From Rhodomicrobium sp. Az07 (GTDB taxonomy: Bacteria; Pseudomonadota; Alphaproteobacteria; Rhizobiales; Rhodomicrobiaceae): a DNA stretch of 64,000 nucleotides. Positions within the stretch are counted from its first letter, which is position 1. Every line of letters starts with the position of its first letter. This document shows, in pieces, positions 16,961 to 26,145 of the stretch. Under the pieces are notes generated by a model. It ran no database searches, was not told the origin of the DNA, and was given only the letters and a program-made list of their open reading frames with translations. The stretch spans positions 62,001 to 126,000 of the forward strand of contig NZ_JAHFZG010000008.1 in NCBI RefSeq assembly GCF_018619475.1. Reading direction: 5' to 3'. A program made the position numbers and the translations under genes.

Positions 16961-17935
16961 TTATCGCAGGAAGGCGAACGGCCTGTTCCGCCGCGTCGGC
17001 TTGCCAAGCTCGGGCACAGTCCACAGCCCATCGCGCGGAGGTGCATAGCCGATCCTGAGCGTCGTATGTGCGCGAACCGCCGCCGTCGCTCCCGATAGCG
17101 CCGCCGCGAGCTTGCGCATCGGGCCGACGATGGCGCGTCCGTCCCAGGCGTTCTCGCCCCTGTTTGCGACAAGCCTGCCGATATCGCGATAGACGCGCCG
17201 CGCCGCGCCGATGCCGACCGCCGCGCCAAGTGGCAGCCGCTGCATGCCGAACATGGCCGAGCGATAATATTGATCTGCCTCACACAGAAGACGCTTCGTC
17301 ACCTCATAGACCTGGCGGCGATATTGCGGATCGGCGACCTTATCCTCTGGAACTCCCGCCTCGCGAAGCCACTGGCGCGGGAGATAAAGGCGACCGGCCT
17401 TCGCGTCTTCCACGACGTCGCGGCAGATATTCGTGAGCTGGAAGGCGATGCCGAGATCGGACGCGCGGTTCAGCGTCGGCCGGTCGCGCACGCCCATGAT
17501 CATGGCCATCATCACGCCGACAACGCCCGCGACGTGATAGCAATAGTCGAGCGTGTCTTCGAGCGTCTCGTAAGCCCGTTCGTTCACGTCCATCTCGAAG
17601 CCGCGAAGCAGCTCCATCGGATGGCGCTCGGGGATGTGATGCTTGTGCGCCACGCGACCCAGCGCCACGAAAACAGGCTCGGTCGCCGTTCCGGCAAGCG
17701 CAGCGGCCGTATCGCGGCGCAGCCCTTCGAGACGCTCCTGCGGCGATTCTTCGCTGCCGGTTTCCCGGTTGAAACCAAGGATCTGATCGTCGATGACATC
17801 GTCGCAGTGACGGCACCACGCATACAGCATCATTGAGTCGTAACGCGCGTCACGCGGCAAGAGCTTCGCCGCCATGGCAAAGCTCTTGGAACCTTTCTCG
17901 ATAAGCTCGTGGCTGAGTGCGATGATCGGGTCCAT
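16961..17935 (-). CDS. crtB: Phytoene synthase CrtB
   Basis: Squalene/phytoene synthase family enzyme of 324 residues that condenses two GGPP to phytoene. The first substrate motif is CRHCDDVIDD near residue 45, and the second is NICRDVVEDAKAGRLYLP, both with full aspartate sets. GSKSFAMAAKLLP at the N-terminus and the tract YCYHVAGVVGVMM are also family signatures. It starts 13 bases after crtY ends, so the two are co-transcribed. Confidence 0.95.
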   Translation of the reverse strand: MDPIIALSHELIEKGSKSFAMAAKLLPRDARYDSMMLYAWCRHCDDVIDDQILGFNRETGSEESPQERLEGLRRDTAAALAGTATEPVFVALGRVAHKHHIPERHPMELLRGFEMDVNERAYETLEDTLDYCYHVAGVVGVMMAMIMGVRDRPTLNRASDLGIAFQLTNICRDVVEDAKAGRLYLPRQWLREAGVPEDKVADPQYRRQVYEVTKRLLCEADQYYRSAMFGMQRLPLGAAVGIGAARRVYRDIGRLVANRGENAWDGRAIVGPMRKLAAALSGATAAVRAHTTLRIGYAPPRDGLWTVPELGKPTRRNRPFAFLR

Positions 17936-17948
17936 ATTTTCAGCTCGG

Positions 17949-19139
17949 TTAGCTTGGCGATGATACAGGCTGAGGGATGGGGTTAACTCGGGTTTCCCCC
18001 ATAACCCTTACGGCTTTATGAATAGGCACAGGTGGCCAGCCTATAAGAATCCGGGCCTGATCCGCAAGAGTAAGGCTTGAGCTGTAAAAGCGCTCGATGA
18101 GCGGCTCGTGCAGATCGTAGAAGCGTTGCAGCACACGGTAGCGCGTCTCCGGCTTTGCCGCCCAGAACAGCATACGGTTCAGCAGGCGGAAAAACCGCTG
18201 CTCGCCCCAGTGCTGATGCGCCCATTTGTGGGTAAGGCGATGAAGCGACTCGCTCGTCAGATGATCCATGGCGGCGATAGCATCGGCGCAGCGCACCGCG
18301 AAAGGAAAGGAATAGCTCGTGGTGTGGTGAAAAAAGCCGCCGCGAAGACCGAGCGCGGGGACACCGTCCGCGTTCTTGTCGAGAATGTCGTTCACGTCGC
18401 CGCCAAGCACGATGGGCAAGACGCCTCGCTCCTCGCGCACGATCTCCGCAATCCTCCATCCGCGCTCTCGCGCATAGCCGAGGCACAGTTCCCGATGCGT
18501 GTGCGCATCGATGGCGGGGTTGTCGCTGTAATAGGTGTCTTCGATCAGCATGGTGTCGTCCGTGAATGGCAGCGTATACACGAAACGATATCCGTCACGC
18601 TGGCGAACCGTCGCATCCATGATGATGGGATAGGGCTGATCGTGCGGCCGTTCGAAGCGGACGACCAGGCCGAGGAACTTCTGATAGCCGATGGTCAGGT
18701 TATCGATGCGCCCGATGCCGCGCGCATCGATCACACATGGCGCGCGCAACACCTCCCCGCCCGAAAGGACGACCTGATGAGGCGACACGCTCAGGACCCG
18801 CGCCGAAAACCGCACGCTGTCCTTGAGAACCGGATAAGCCGCGTCGCGCAACGTTTCGGAGAAGATGGAATTGTATCCCGATTTCAGCATGCGCGTGTGT
18901 TTCGGGAAGCGAACCTGCTGCTCCGACCATGAATGTGCGACAAAGGGCGCAATCCACGACCACGCATCCTCTGATATATCGGTAGTGTGGAACGACCAGG
19001 TGTGGTTCCCGCCGAGTTTTTCATCGGCTTCCAGAACGAGGACGGACAACTCCGGCCGGATTTGGCGGAGACGATAGGCTGCCAGCGTGGCGGCAAGGCC
19101 ACCGCCAGCAAAGATGACGTCGAAATCGCGGTCGCTCAT
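17949..19139 (-). CDS. crtY: Lycopene beta-cyclase CrtY
   Basis: FAD/NAD(P)-binding cyclase of 396 residues that closes beta-ionone rings on lycopene. The N-terminus DFDVIFAGGGLAATLAAYRLR is the dinucleotide fold; GGNHTWSFH near residue 45 and the C-terminal ALGLRGGFFHHTTSYSFPFAVRCADAI are typical of bacterial CrtY. The ATG at 19139 is preferred to 19292 because the family begins just before the FAD motif; the extra 51 codons upstream hold two inverted repeats and look like promoter. First gene of the crtY-crtB unit. Confidence 0.93.
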   Translation of the reverse strand: MSDRDFDVIFAGGGLAATLAAYRLRQIRPELSVLVLEADEKLGGNHTWSFHTTDISEDAWSWIAPFVAHSWSEQQVRFPKHTRMLKSGYNSIFSETLRDAAYPVLKDSVRFSARVLSVSPHQVVLSGGEVLRAPCVIDARGIGRIDNLTIGYQKFLGLVVRFERPHDQPYPIIMDATVRQRDGYRFVYTLPFTDDTMLIEDTYYSDNPAIDAHTHRELCLGYARERGWRIAEIVREERGVLPIVLGGDVNDILDKNADGVPALGLRGGFFHHTTSYSFPFAVRCADAIAAMDHLTSESLHRLTHKWAHQHWGEQRFFRLLNRMLFWAAKPETRYRVLQRFYDLHEPLIERFYSSSLTLADQARILIGWPPVPIHKAVRVMGETRVNPIPQPVSSPS

Positions 19140-19160
19140 ACGGGTGGCTCTGTCCTCAAA

Positions 19161-19207
19161 TTGACCTATGTCAACGGCGCTACGCCTATAAGGTTTCCCG
19201 GAAACCT
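19161..19207. promoter_or_regulatory. Two inverted repeats upstream of crtY
   Basis: TTGAC-CTAT-GTCAA (19161-19174) and AGGTTTCC-C-GGAAACCT (19191-19207) lie 22-68 bases upstream of the chosen crtY start. The second has perfect 8-bp arms. They may be operator sites for the crtY-crtB unit. No known binding protein is assigned from sequence alone. Confidence 0.4.
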
Positions 19208-19382
19208 GTTCTAAATCCAGTTTGCTCGCTTGACTTTTTCGTGTTGGGGCTTTGTCAGGCCCGAGCTTGCGGCAGCGGCCGATGTCGGTCACACTCGTTG
19301 TCTTTCATTCGACGCCGTCGTGATCGCTTCTTGCGATTGTTTTGCGCTTGCCTCGCCCCATCCGAAGCGCTATCTCTGCCCG

Positions 19383-19408
19383 AAGGCGGCGTTTCAGCCG
19401 CCTTTTTT
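19383..19408 (+). terminator. Terminator-like hairpin in the rpsD leader
   Basis: AAGGCGGC (19383-19390) pairs with GCCGCCTT (19397-19404) around loop GTTTCA, and the T run 19403-19408 follows. No gene on the plus strand precedes it, so it is either the end of an unseen small transcript or an attenuator in the leader of rpsD. Confidence 0.6.
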
Positions 19409-19502
19409 GCATGCCCGTGACGGCTCAAGCGCCGTCTGTCGGCAGGGAAACCTGCAAAGGAAGGGCCTGCTCCAACATTCATCCTCATTCTGGAGCACAG
19501 AC

Positions 19503-20120
19503 ATGACGAAGCGCGCTTCCGCGAAACACAAGATCGACCGCCGCCTTGGCGAAAACCTCTGGGGCCGCCCGAAGAGCCCGCTCAACAAGCGCGAATACGG
19601 CCCCGGCCAGCACGGTCAGCGCCGCCGCGGCAAGACGTCGGACTTCGGCACGCAGCTCAAGGCGAAGCAGAAGCTCAAGGGCTATTACGGCAACATCACC
19701 GAACGGCAGTTCCGCCTGATCTACGCCGAAGCGACCCGCCTTCGCGGCGACACTTCGGAGAACCTGATCGGCCTTCTCGAACGCCGCCTCGACGCCGTCG
19801 TATATCGCGCGAAGTTCGTCGCGACGCCGTTCGCCGCCCGCCAGTTCATCAGCCACGGCCACATCTCCGTCAACGGCCGCCGCGTCAACATCCCGAGCTA
19901 TCGCTGCCGCGCGGGCGACGTGATCGAAGTGCGCGAGAAGTCGAAGAGCCTCACTTTCATTCTTGAGGCGACCCAGAGCAACGAGCGCGATGTGCCGGAT
20001 TACCTCGAAGTCGACCACGGCAAGTTGACCGCGCGGCTTTCGCGCATTCCGCAACTGTCGGATGTTCCCTATCCGGTGGTCATGGAGCCGAATCTGGTCG
20101 TCGAATTCTACTCGCGGTAA
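19503..20120 (+). CDS. rpsD: 30S ribosomal protein S4
   Basis: Primary 16S rRNA-binding protein of 205 residues that starts assembly of the 30S body. The N-terminus [21 protein letters not shown], the [27 protein letters not shown] block and the S4 RNA-binding domain ([14 protein letters not shown]...[24 protein letters not shown]) are all present at standard length. GGAGC precedes the ATG. The upstream hairpin may allow autoregulation, as S4 is a repressor of its own operon in other bacteria. Confidence 0.98.
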   Translation: MTKRASAKHKIDRRLGENLWGRPKSPLNKREYGPGQHGQRRRGKTSDFGTQLKAKQKLKGYYGNITERQFRLIYAEATRLRGDTSENLIGLLERRLDAVVYRAKFVATPFAARQFISHGHISVNGRRVNIPSYRCRAGDVIEVREKSKSLTFILEATQSNERDVPDYLEVDHGKLTARLSRIPQLSDVPYPVVMEPNLVVEFYSR

Positions 20121-20275
20121 GTTTCGTTTCCGGGAATACCGGGCCGGCAGCGTGATTTTTTCGAATGCCATAAGGCCATTCGGATCAATCACCTCCCGGC
20201 TTGTTTCCCTTTATCGAATGCGCTATCGAGACGCTTCAAAGGACAAGCCGAGCGGCTCGGCTTCGGAGAAGTTCC

Positions 20276-20620
20276 ATGACCTACGTTGTGCTGGATGCCT
20301 GCATCAAGTGCAAATTCACCGATTGCGTCGAGGTTTGCCCTGTAGATTGCTTCTACGAGGGTGCGACCATGCTGGTGATCAACCCCGACGAATGCATCGA
20401 TTGCGGCGTCTGCGAACCGGAATGCCCGGTGGACGCGATCAAGCCCGATACCGAGCCGGGCCTTGAGAAGCTCCTCGAAGTGAACCGCGAATACGCCGCG
20501 CTTTGGCCGAACATCACCGTCAAGAAGACGCCCCTGCCGGACTACGAGAAGTTTCAGCAGGAAGCCGAAAAGTTCGAGAAATACTTCTCGCCCGAGCCCG
20601 GCGAAGGCGACGCTCAATAA
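20276..20620 (+). CDS. fdxA: 7Fe ferredoxin FdxA
   Basis: Electron carrier of 114 residues with one [3Fe-4S] and one [4Fe-4S] cluster, judged by the ligands C-I-K-C-K-F-T-D-C...C-P and [12 protein letters not shown]. The spacing and the C-terminal tail ([18 protein letters not shown]) match the Azotobacter FdI-type FdxA of alphaproteobacteria. A GGAGAAG site lies just before the ATG at 20276. It ends about 100 bases from the convergent mtgA, with a hairpin in between. Confidence 0.93.
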   Translation: MTYVVLDACIKCKFTDCVEVCPVDCFYEGATMLVINPDECIDCGVCEPECPVDAIKPDTEPGLEKLLEVNREYAALWPNITVKKTPLPDYEKFQQEAEKFEKYFSPEPGEGDAQ

Positions 20621-20641
20621 GCACCCTTATTCTCGCCTATG

Positions 20642-20669
20642 GCCCTTTTGCGTTCCATCGCAAACGGGC
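20642..20669. terminator. Hairpin between fdxA and mtgA
   Basis: GCCC-T-TTTGCG and CGCAAA-C-GGGC form a 10-bp stem with one mismatch and a six-base loop, between the stop codons of two convergent genes. No long T run follows, so termination strength is uncertain. Confidence 0.45.
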
Positions 20670-20724
20670 TCAGGCCCGCGCGTGCCGACACGCTGCGCGA
20701 TCTGTCGCCTTGGAGGCGTGCCGG

Positions 20725-21516
20725 TCACTCCTGGCTTGCCTCTTCCTCGACCGGCGATTCTTCCTCAAGCACACAGAACGAGCCGTCGCTCTCCCGCGCC
20801 GCGCGCACGCGCAGCCTGTTGGCAAGCGCCGCCACGCGCGGACCCGGCTTGCCCGCATTGCGCCGTTTCGGGTTCGGCAGCGCCGCGGCGAGTTGCGCGG
20901 CCTGCTGCATCGTGAGATCGTCCGCCGAAATCTTGAAATGGTGCCGCGCAGCCGCCTGAGCGCCATACACCCCCGGCGCCCACTCGACGATGTTGAGATA
21001 AATCTCCATCACCCGCCGCTTGCCGAGAACCGCGTCCATGAAGGTCGCAAGGGGAATTTCAAACGGCTTCCTGAGCCACGCCGGATCGCTCCATAGAAAG
21101 AGATTTTTCGCCGTCTGCATGGTGATGGTGCTGCCGCCACCCTTCGGCTTCCCGGCTTTTACCGCATCGACCGCCTTGTCGAGCGCCTGCCAGTCGACGC
21201 CATGATGCTGGCAGAAGCGGCCATCCTCCGACACGATCACCTGCGCGATGAGGTTCGGCGAAATCTCGTCGAGATCGCGCCACTCATGCGCAACGGAGCG
21301 CCCCAGCAGCGCCTGCCTCGCCATCAGCGCCGACAGCGGCGGATTGAGCACCGTGTAGACGAGCGTCAGCACATAAGGTGCAAGGATAAAGACCGCGAGC
21401 GCAATGAGAACGACGCGCAGCGCGCGCCATCTCGATCGGTGCTCCGGACCCTGGCCGTCGCTCGGGCGTGTCGCCTCGGTCGGCCGCTCGAAGGTCTCTG
21501 GCGCTAAATCCGTCAT
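20725..21516 (-). CDS. mtgA: Monofunctional peptidoglycan transglycosylase MtgA
   Basis: GT51-family enzyme of 263 residues that polymerises lipid II into glycan strands. One membrane anchor (about residues 34-56) is followed by the catalytic domain: the active-site glutamate in VIVSEDGRFCQHHGVDW, then KGGGSTITMQTAKNLFLW and RRVMEIYLNIVEWAPGVYG. There is no transpeptidase domain. ATG at 21516 is chosen because it gives a short cytosolic tail before the anchor; the frame is open to 21726. A short acidic tail rich in Glu ends the protein. Confidence 0.93.
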   Translation of the reverse strand: MTDLAPETFERPTEATRPSDGQGPEHRSRWRALRVVLIALAVFILAPYVLTLVYTVLNPPLSALMARQALLGRSVAHEWRDLDEISPNLIAQVIVSEDGRFCQHHGVDWQALDKAVDAVKAGKPKGGGSTITMQTAKNLFLWSDPAWLRKPFEIPLATFMDAVLGKRRVMEIYLNIVEWAPGVYGAQAAARHHFKISADDLTMQQAAQLAAALPNPKRRNAGKPGPRVAALANRLRVRAARESDGSFCVLEEESPVEEEASQE

Positions 21517-21613
21517 GACGCAGCTCGCAAATCGGGCTTGAGGATCATACTCATCTGGTCCATGGTGCGCCCGCAGAAATACCCGGCATCCAACAATAAA
21601 TCCCAATCCTGTC

Positions 21614-22504
21614 ATGACCTTTACAGAACGCCTCGAAGACCACGCAAGCCGTGTCGAACGCCATCTCGACGCATGGCTTTCCACAGAGAAACTTGGTGCC
21701 GTGCCGGACAGGCTGCTCGACGCCATGCGCTACGGGACGCTCGGCGGCGGCAAGCGCTTTCGGCCGTTTCTTGTCATCGAGAGCGCCGCGCTGTTCGACG
21801 TGCCGGTCGAAAAGGCGCTGAACGCGGGCTGCGCGCTTGAGTGCATTCATTGCTATTCGCTCGTTCATGACGATCTGCCCGCGATGGACAACGACGACTT
21901 GCGGCGCGGGCGCCCGACCGTACACAAGGCGTTCGACGACGCAACGGCAATCCTCGCGGGCGATACGCTGCTCACGGTCGCCTTTGAAATCATCGCTCAC
22001 GGATCGACGCATCCGAACCCCGGCGTGCGTGCAGCCCTCGGCCTCGAACTCGCGCGCGCCAGCGGCGGCGCCGGCATGGCTGGCGGACAGATGCTCGACC
22101 TGATGGCGCCCGGCAAGACGCTCGGCGAGACGGACATCCGCACGCTTCAGGCGATGAAGACCGGCGCGCTGATCACCTACGCTTGCGTCGCGGGCGGCAT
22201 ACTCGGCGAAGCCGGCAAGGCAGAGCTTGCCGCGCTGAAAACTTACGGCGATGCGCTGGGTGCTGCCTTCCAGCTAGCCGACGACCTGCTCGACGCCGAA
22301 GGCGATGCCGCCGTCGTCGGAAAGGCGACCGGCAAGGATCAGGAAGCAGGCAAGGGCACGCTGGTTTCGTTGCTGGGCCTCGAAGCCGCGCATGCAAAGC
22401 TTCAGGACTTGAAGGCGCAAGCGCTTGCCGCGTTGGCGCCGTTCAAGGGCCGCGATGCCATGCTTGCCGACGCGGCGGAATTCGTGGTCGCGCGCAAGTT
22501 CTGA
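21614..22504 (+). CDS. ispA: Farnesyl/geranyl diphosphate synthase
   Basis: Short-chain prenyltransferase of 296 residues that makes FPP from IPP and DMAPP. Motifs: GGGKRFRPFL, the first aspartate-rich motif DDLPAMDNDDLRRGRP, KTGALI and the second motif ADDLLD followed by KATGKDQEAGKGT. The residue pattern fits bacterial IspA. Divergent from mtgA with about 100 bases between. It supplies the precursor for CrtE and for ubiquinone and bactoprenol, but is not linked to dxs as in many alphaproteobacteria. Confidence 0.92.
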   Translation: MTFTERLEDHASRVERHLDAWLSTEKLGAVPDRLLDAMRYGTLGGGKRFRPFLVIESAALFDVPVEKALNAGCALECIHCYSLVHDDLPAMDNDDLRRGRPTVHKAFDDATAILAGDTLLTVAFEIIAHGSTHPNPGVRAALGLELARASGGAGMAGGQMLDLMAPGKTLGETDIRTLQAMKTGALITYACVAGGILGEAGKAELAALKTYGDALGAAFQLADDLLDAEGDAAVVGKATGKDQEAGKGTLVSLLGLEAAHAKLQDLKAQALAALAPFKGRDAMLADAAEFVVARKF

Positions 22505-22752
22505 GGGGAGCAGCAACTTGGGCGCGCAATTCCGCCCATGGGTCGCGTCATGCGAGTAATTCCGACCGTTCGCCGGTCTTCTTCACGCGACCTTGAAGCG
22601 CATATGAGCCAAAACTTTTCGGCGCTTCAGGAATGTTGTAGACTCGATTGTTGCAGGGTTGCATCATCCAAAGACCGAGCGTCAAGATCAAGTATTTCGG
22701 CGCTGTCGCACTAGCGACGACACCGAAAGCGGGTAGGAGACAGCGTATCGAT

Positions 22753-23127
22753 ATGATGGAGCAACAAAAACTCGCGGGTGCGCGCGTTCTGATCGTAGAG
22801 GACGACGCCTTATCCGCGCTCGTGGCGCAGGAGATGCTCGCAGAACTCGGATGTAGCGTCACGGGCGTGGCCGTTTCAGTGGATCAGGCTCTTGCCGAGA
22901 TCAACCGCAAACAGCCGCTCGATTGCGTGATGCTGGACGTTCGCCTCGGCCGTGAACTGTCGAGCGATATCGCAACCTATCTTTTGCAGCAGAATCTGCC
23001 CTTCATCATTTGCAGCGGTTACGACATCAAGCTGCCCGGCATGAATATCCCGGTGGTGGACAAGCCCTATACGGTGGCCGCGCTTGCACAAGCCCTCAGT
23101 CGGGCGATCACGCAAAAGGTGCAGTAG
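22753..23127 (+). CDS. Stand-alone CheY-like response regulator
   Basis: Single receiver domain of 124 residues: acidic pocket VEDD near residue 16-18, phosphoacceptor D62 in CVMLDVRLG, and the conserved lysine in VVDKPYT near 103. There is no output domain. ATG at 22753 (second ATG directly after) has AGGAG some 14 bases upstream; the frame is open further up to 22648. It ends three bases before the stop codon of a convergent hybrid histidine kinase, a possible partner. Confidence 0.85.
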   Translation: MMEQQKLAGARVLIVEDDALSALVAQEMLAELGCSVTGVAVSVDQALAEINRKQPLDCVMLDVRLGRELSSDIATYLLQQNLPFIICSGYDIKLPGMNIPVVDKPYTVAALAQALSRAITQKVQ

Positions 23128-23130
23128 AGG

Positions 23131-25776
23131 TCAGGCTTCCGGGGGGGTGCCTTTGTCGCCGAGCGCCGAGGCAAGGACGCGCTTGAGTTCCACGAAGCGA
23201 AAAGGCTTCGAAACACGGGGAAGCGCGTTAACTTCCGCGTCCTCTTCGTGGGCAAACCCGGTAATCAGCACAGCGGGCAAGCCTGGCCGCAAGTCGCGCG
23301 CGCGCCGCACGAGTTCGGTTCCAAGCATTTCCGGCATACGCTGATCTGTGACCAGCACATCGCAAGCGCAGCCATTTGCCAGATGGTCGAGCGCGCACGC
23401 GCCGCTTTCCGCCTGAACGACCGTGTGGCCCATGGCCTCCAGGATCGCCGCCGCGCCGCCGCGCGCAAAGTCGTTGTCGTCGGTGAGAAGCACGGCAAGC
23501 GGCTCGGTGCCTGCCGGTTCCGGGTCGGGCGCGCTATCCACGACCTCCTCCGCTTCCGCCACCGGAAGCCACAGCATCGCGCGCGTGCCTCGGCCGGGCT
23601 CGCTTTCAAGATCGAGCTTTCCGCCGGATTGCCCGGCAAGCCCATGGATCATGGAAAGGCCGAGCCCCGTTCCCTTGCCGATACCCTTCGTCGAATAGAA
23701 CGGCTCCACCGCGCGCGCGAGCATCTCCTGCGTCATTCCTACGCCGGTATCCTCGAACGCAAACGCGACGTAACGGCCGGGTGCCAGGTCCACGACCATC
23801 CCCTCGTCGACCGTCTTCTCCGAAGCCGAAATTGTGATCGTGCCGCCTTCCGGCATCGCGTCGCGCCCATTCACCGCGAGATTCAGCAGCGCCACCTCGA
23901 ATTGGCTCGGATCGACGCGCGCGCGGGGCAGACCATCGGGAATTTCGACGTGAACGACGATATGCGAGCCAAGCGCGCGCGCGATGAGGTCGCGCATGCC
24001 GAGAACGAGGCTCTTCAGATCGACCGCACGCGCATCGAGATGCTGGCGGCGCGCGAAAGCAAGCAACCGCTGAACGAGAACGCGGGCGCTTTCCGCCGAC
24101 TGCATTGCGTTGGCGATCAGCGCATGAAGCCGCTCGTCCGGGGAAATCCGGCGCTGAAGAAGCTCGAACGCGCCCATGATGGGCGTCAGCAGATTGTTGA
24201 AGTCGTGCGCGATCCCGCCCGTGATCTGGCCAACGGCTTCGAGCCGCTGGCTTCGCAGAAGCGCCTCCTGTGCCTGCCGTCGGGTCGTGATGTCTGCGGC
24301 TTCCGAGACGACCGAGACAACCTGCCCGCGCGGGCCGCGAATGGGCCGCATGGTGAAATCGAACCAGCGCGGGCCGCCCGGCAGGGTCAGGAGTATCTCG
24401 CGGCGAACGGCCTCGCCTTTCACGACATCCGCGAAGGAAGACCGGATAAACTCCGCCATACCCGGCGTTTCGGAAAACCAGGGCGTGTCCCAGAACGCCC
24501 GCCCGACGAGGCCGTCGACCGTGTCGGCGCGGATGTCGGCGAGCGAAGTGGAGTTGGCATCGAGCAGCGTGCCATCGAGCGCCGAGATGCACTTCGATTG
24601 ATAGCTCGTGTGAAAGATGGCCCGCATGCGAGCCTCGGAGCGCTCCAACGCCTCCGCCACCTCCTTCTCGGCGGTGACGTCGCGACCGTTGGCGTACATG
24701 AGGTCGCCCTCGGGGGCAATCAGCCAGGAAGTCCAGCGATAGCTTCCGTCCTTGTGCCGAAAGCGAACCTCGATCTCTTTGGAGCCGTCACGGGCAAAAA
24801 ATGCCGCGCCCGTCGCCGCCGAATCGTCGTCCGGGTGCAGGAAGTCGCGCATGGACTTGCCGACGATCTCCTCGGGCAGCCAGCCGAGCGTGACGGTCCA
24901 CGCGGGGTTTGCCGCTCGAAATATGCCCTCGCTGTCGGTGATGAGGACCATGTCGCGGGCGTTGTTCCAGGTCCGCTCTCGGGCCTCGTCCGCCGCCCGC
25001 GCGCGCTGCGTCAGATTGGCGGTCAGATCGAGCCAAGCCCGCTCCGCCGAGCGTTGTTCGGTGATATCGGTGTGAATGCCGACCCATTCGAACACGTCCC
25101 CGGCATCGTCGAGAACCGGAAGCGCCCTGACGGAATAGCGCCGCCACTGCCCATCCGGGCGGCGGACGCGATGCTCGAAAACGAACATGCTCTTTGTCGA
25201 AACCGCCGCTGTCCAGGCGTCGAGCGTCGGTTGTACATCGTCGGGATGAAGCGCGTGCTTCCAGCCGAATCCCTGATAGTCTTCGAAGCGCTGGCCGGTC
25301 AAAGCAGCCCAGCCGGGCTGATCGCCCCACATCTCGCCTGCCGCGTTGTTCGTCCAGAGGACGCCCCGCACGGCGTCCACGACGGCGCGGCAACGGCGAT
25401 CCTCGGTCTCGCTTTCGGCGACGCTCGCTTCGGGCCGCACCAGAACATGAAAGCAGAGTTCCTTGCCGCCGCAAACGGGCGTCAGCGTTGCCGTCACCGG
25501 AACCGCGCTACCATCGCCGTTCATGAGATGGGTTCGTGTTTCGAGCCCTCGCTCGATGATCGCGCCGAGCGGGGCCGGTTCCGCCAACTCTCCCGTGGCG
25601 AGATCGCAAAGGCGCAACCGGAGCAGATCCGCCTCGGAGCGGCCGACAAGGGCGCAGAACCTCTCGTTCGCGCCCAGGAAATAGCCATTGGCGTCAAGAG
25701 TTGCATAGGGTGGCAGGCCCGCCCGACACGGCTTGCCGCTCGCAGCGTCCTTGGGCCGGTCAATCGTCTCTCTCAT
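23131..25776 (-). CDS. Multi-PAS hybrid sensor histidine kinase
   Basis: Soluble kinase of 881 residues with no membrane segment. Up to four PAS/PAC modules occupy roughly residues 20-500 (for example the PAC pieces RRPDGQWRRYSVRALPV...GIHTDITEQR and FRHKDGSYRWTSWLI...GRDVTAEKE). The HisKA motif GGIAHDFNNLLTPIMG puts the phospho-histidine near 525. The ATPase domain has N (LLNLAVNGRDAMPEGG), G1 DTGVGM and G2 GKGTGLGLSMIHGL. A C-terminal receiver domain has DDND and the acceptor Asp in VLVTDQRMPEM (about 808). Its type, without TM, suits intracellular sensing such as redox or light, but no LOV or haem signature was found. Confidence 0.92.
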   Translation of the reverse strand: MRETIDRPKDAASGKPCRAGLPPYATLDANGYFLGANERFCALVGRSEADLLRLRLCDLATGELAEPAPLGAIIERGLETRTHLMNGDGSAVPVTATLTPVCGGKELCFHVLVRPEASVAESETEDRRCRAVVDAVRGVLWTNNAAGEMWGDQPGWAALTGQRFEDYQGFGWKHALHPDDVQPTLDAWTAAVSTKSMFVFEHRVRRPDGQWRRYSVRALPVLDDAGDVFEWVGIHTDITEQRSAERAWLDLTANLTQRARAADEARERTWNNARDMVLITDSEGIFRAANPAWTVTLGWLPEEIVGKSMRDFLHPDDDSAATGAAFFARDGSKEIEVRFRHKDGSYRWTSWLIAPEGDLMYANGRDVTAEKEVAEALERSEARMRAIFHTSYQSKCISALDGTLLDANSTSLADIRADTVDGLVGRAFWDTPWFSETPGMAEFIRSSFADVVKGEAVRREILLTLPGGPRWFDFTMRPIRGPRGQVVSVVSEAADITTRRQAQEALLRSQRLEAVGQITGGIAHDFNNLLTPIMGAFELLQRRISPDERLHALIANAMQSAESARVLVQRLLAFARRQHLDARAVDLKSLVLGMRDLIARALGSHIVVHVEIPDGLPRARVDPSQFEVALLNLAVNGRDAMPEGGTITISASEKTVDEGMVVDLAPGRYVAFAFEDTGVGMTQEMLARAVEPFYSTKGIGKGTGLGLSMIHGLAGQSGGKLDLESEPGRGTRAMLWLPVAEAEEVVDSAPDPEPAGTEPLAVLLTDDNDFARGGAAAILEAMGHTVVQAESGACALDHLANGCACDVLVTDQRMPEMLGTELVRRARDLRPGLPAVLITGFAHEEDAEVNALPRVSKPFRFVELKRVLASALGDKGTPPEA

Positions 25777-26145
25777 CTTGTCATGAACAACAGAAGACGT
25801 TTCCTGCGCTTAACACGGTGGCGAAGCTTGGAGTTCAGAACGACGGCAAGGTGCGGCGAAAGAGAGGCAAAACTTACGGCCGTTCGGCTAAGGTAAACGG
25901 TTAGTATGAAATGATGTTCCCGAGGCAATGAACGCATGCAAGAGATTTTGCACCCATCAGGGAACGCGCGTCGAACGCCACGCTCCGATCTTGTCTTGGA
26001 AAGAAGTCCGAGGGCGCGCTCCATCGGACCTGCGGACGCGCGAAGGGCGCCGACCGGAGAAGCGGCGTCAGACACGACCACCACGGGCAGCACGCGCTTG
26101 AAACAGCGCGGCGGGGATCGCGTCGACGCCCGCGCCTCAAGGCTC
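25777..26145. other. Non-coding region between the hybrid kinase and opgD-like gene
   Basis: About 370 bases upstream of the kinase start and downstream of the OpgD-like stop. I see no credible gene; reading frames crossing it are shadows. It must hold the kinase promoter. No clear repeat or operator noticed. Confidence 0.4.

Larger units (their letters stand above)
19140..19502. other. Divergent crtY/rpsD intergenic region
   Basis: About 360 bases between the crtY and rpsD start codons. The crtY side holds two inverted repeats (19161-19174 and 19191-19207). The rpsD side has a terminator-like hairpin at 19383-19408, 95 bases before the rpsD start. No TGT-N12-ACA site was found. No credible reading frame or tRNA seen. 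Confidence 0.5.

Noticed and set aside
19230-19502. In-frame N-terminal extension of rpsD
   Set aside because: S4 starts at [10 protein letters not shown]; the upstream part contains the terminator-like hairpin and has no similarity to S4.
23248-25896. 882-codon open frame on the plus strand opposite the hybrid kinase
   Set aside because: It mirrors the kinase gene, has no recognisable domain and is full of Arg/Ala/His residues typical of antisense frames in GC-rich DNA.
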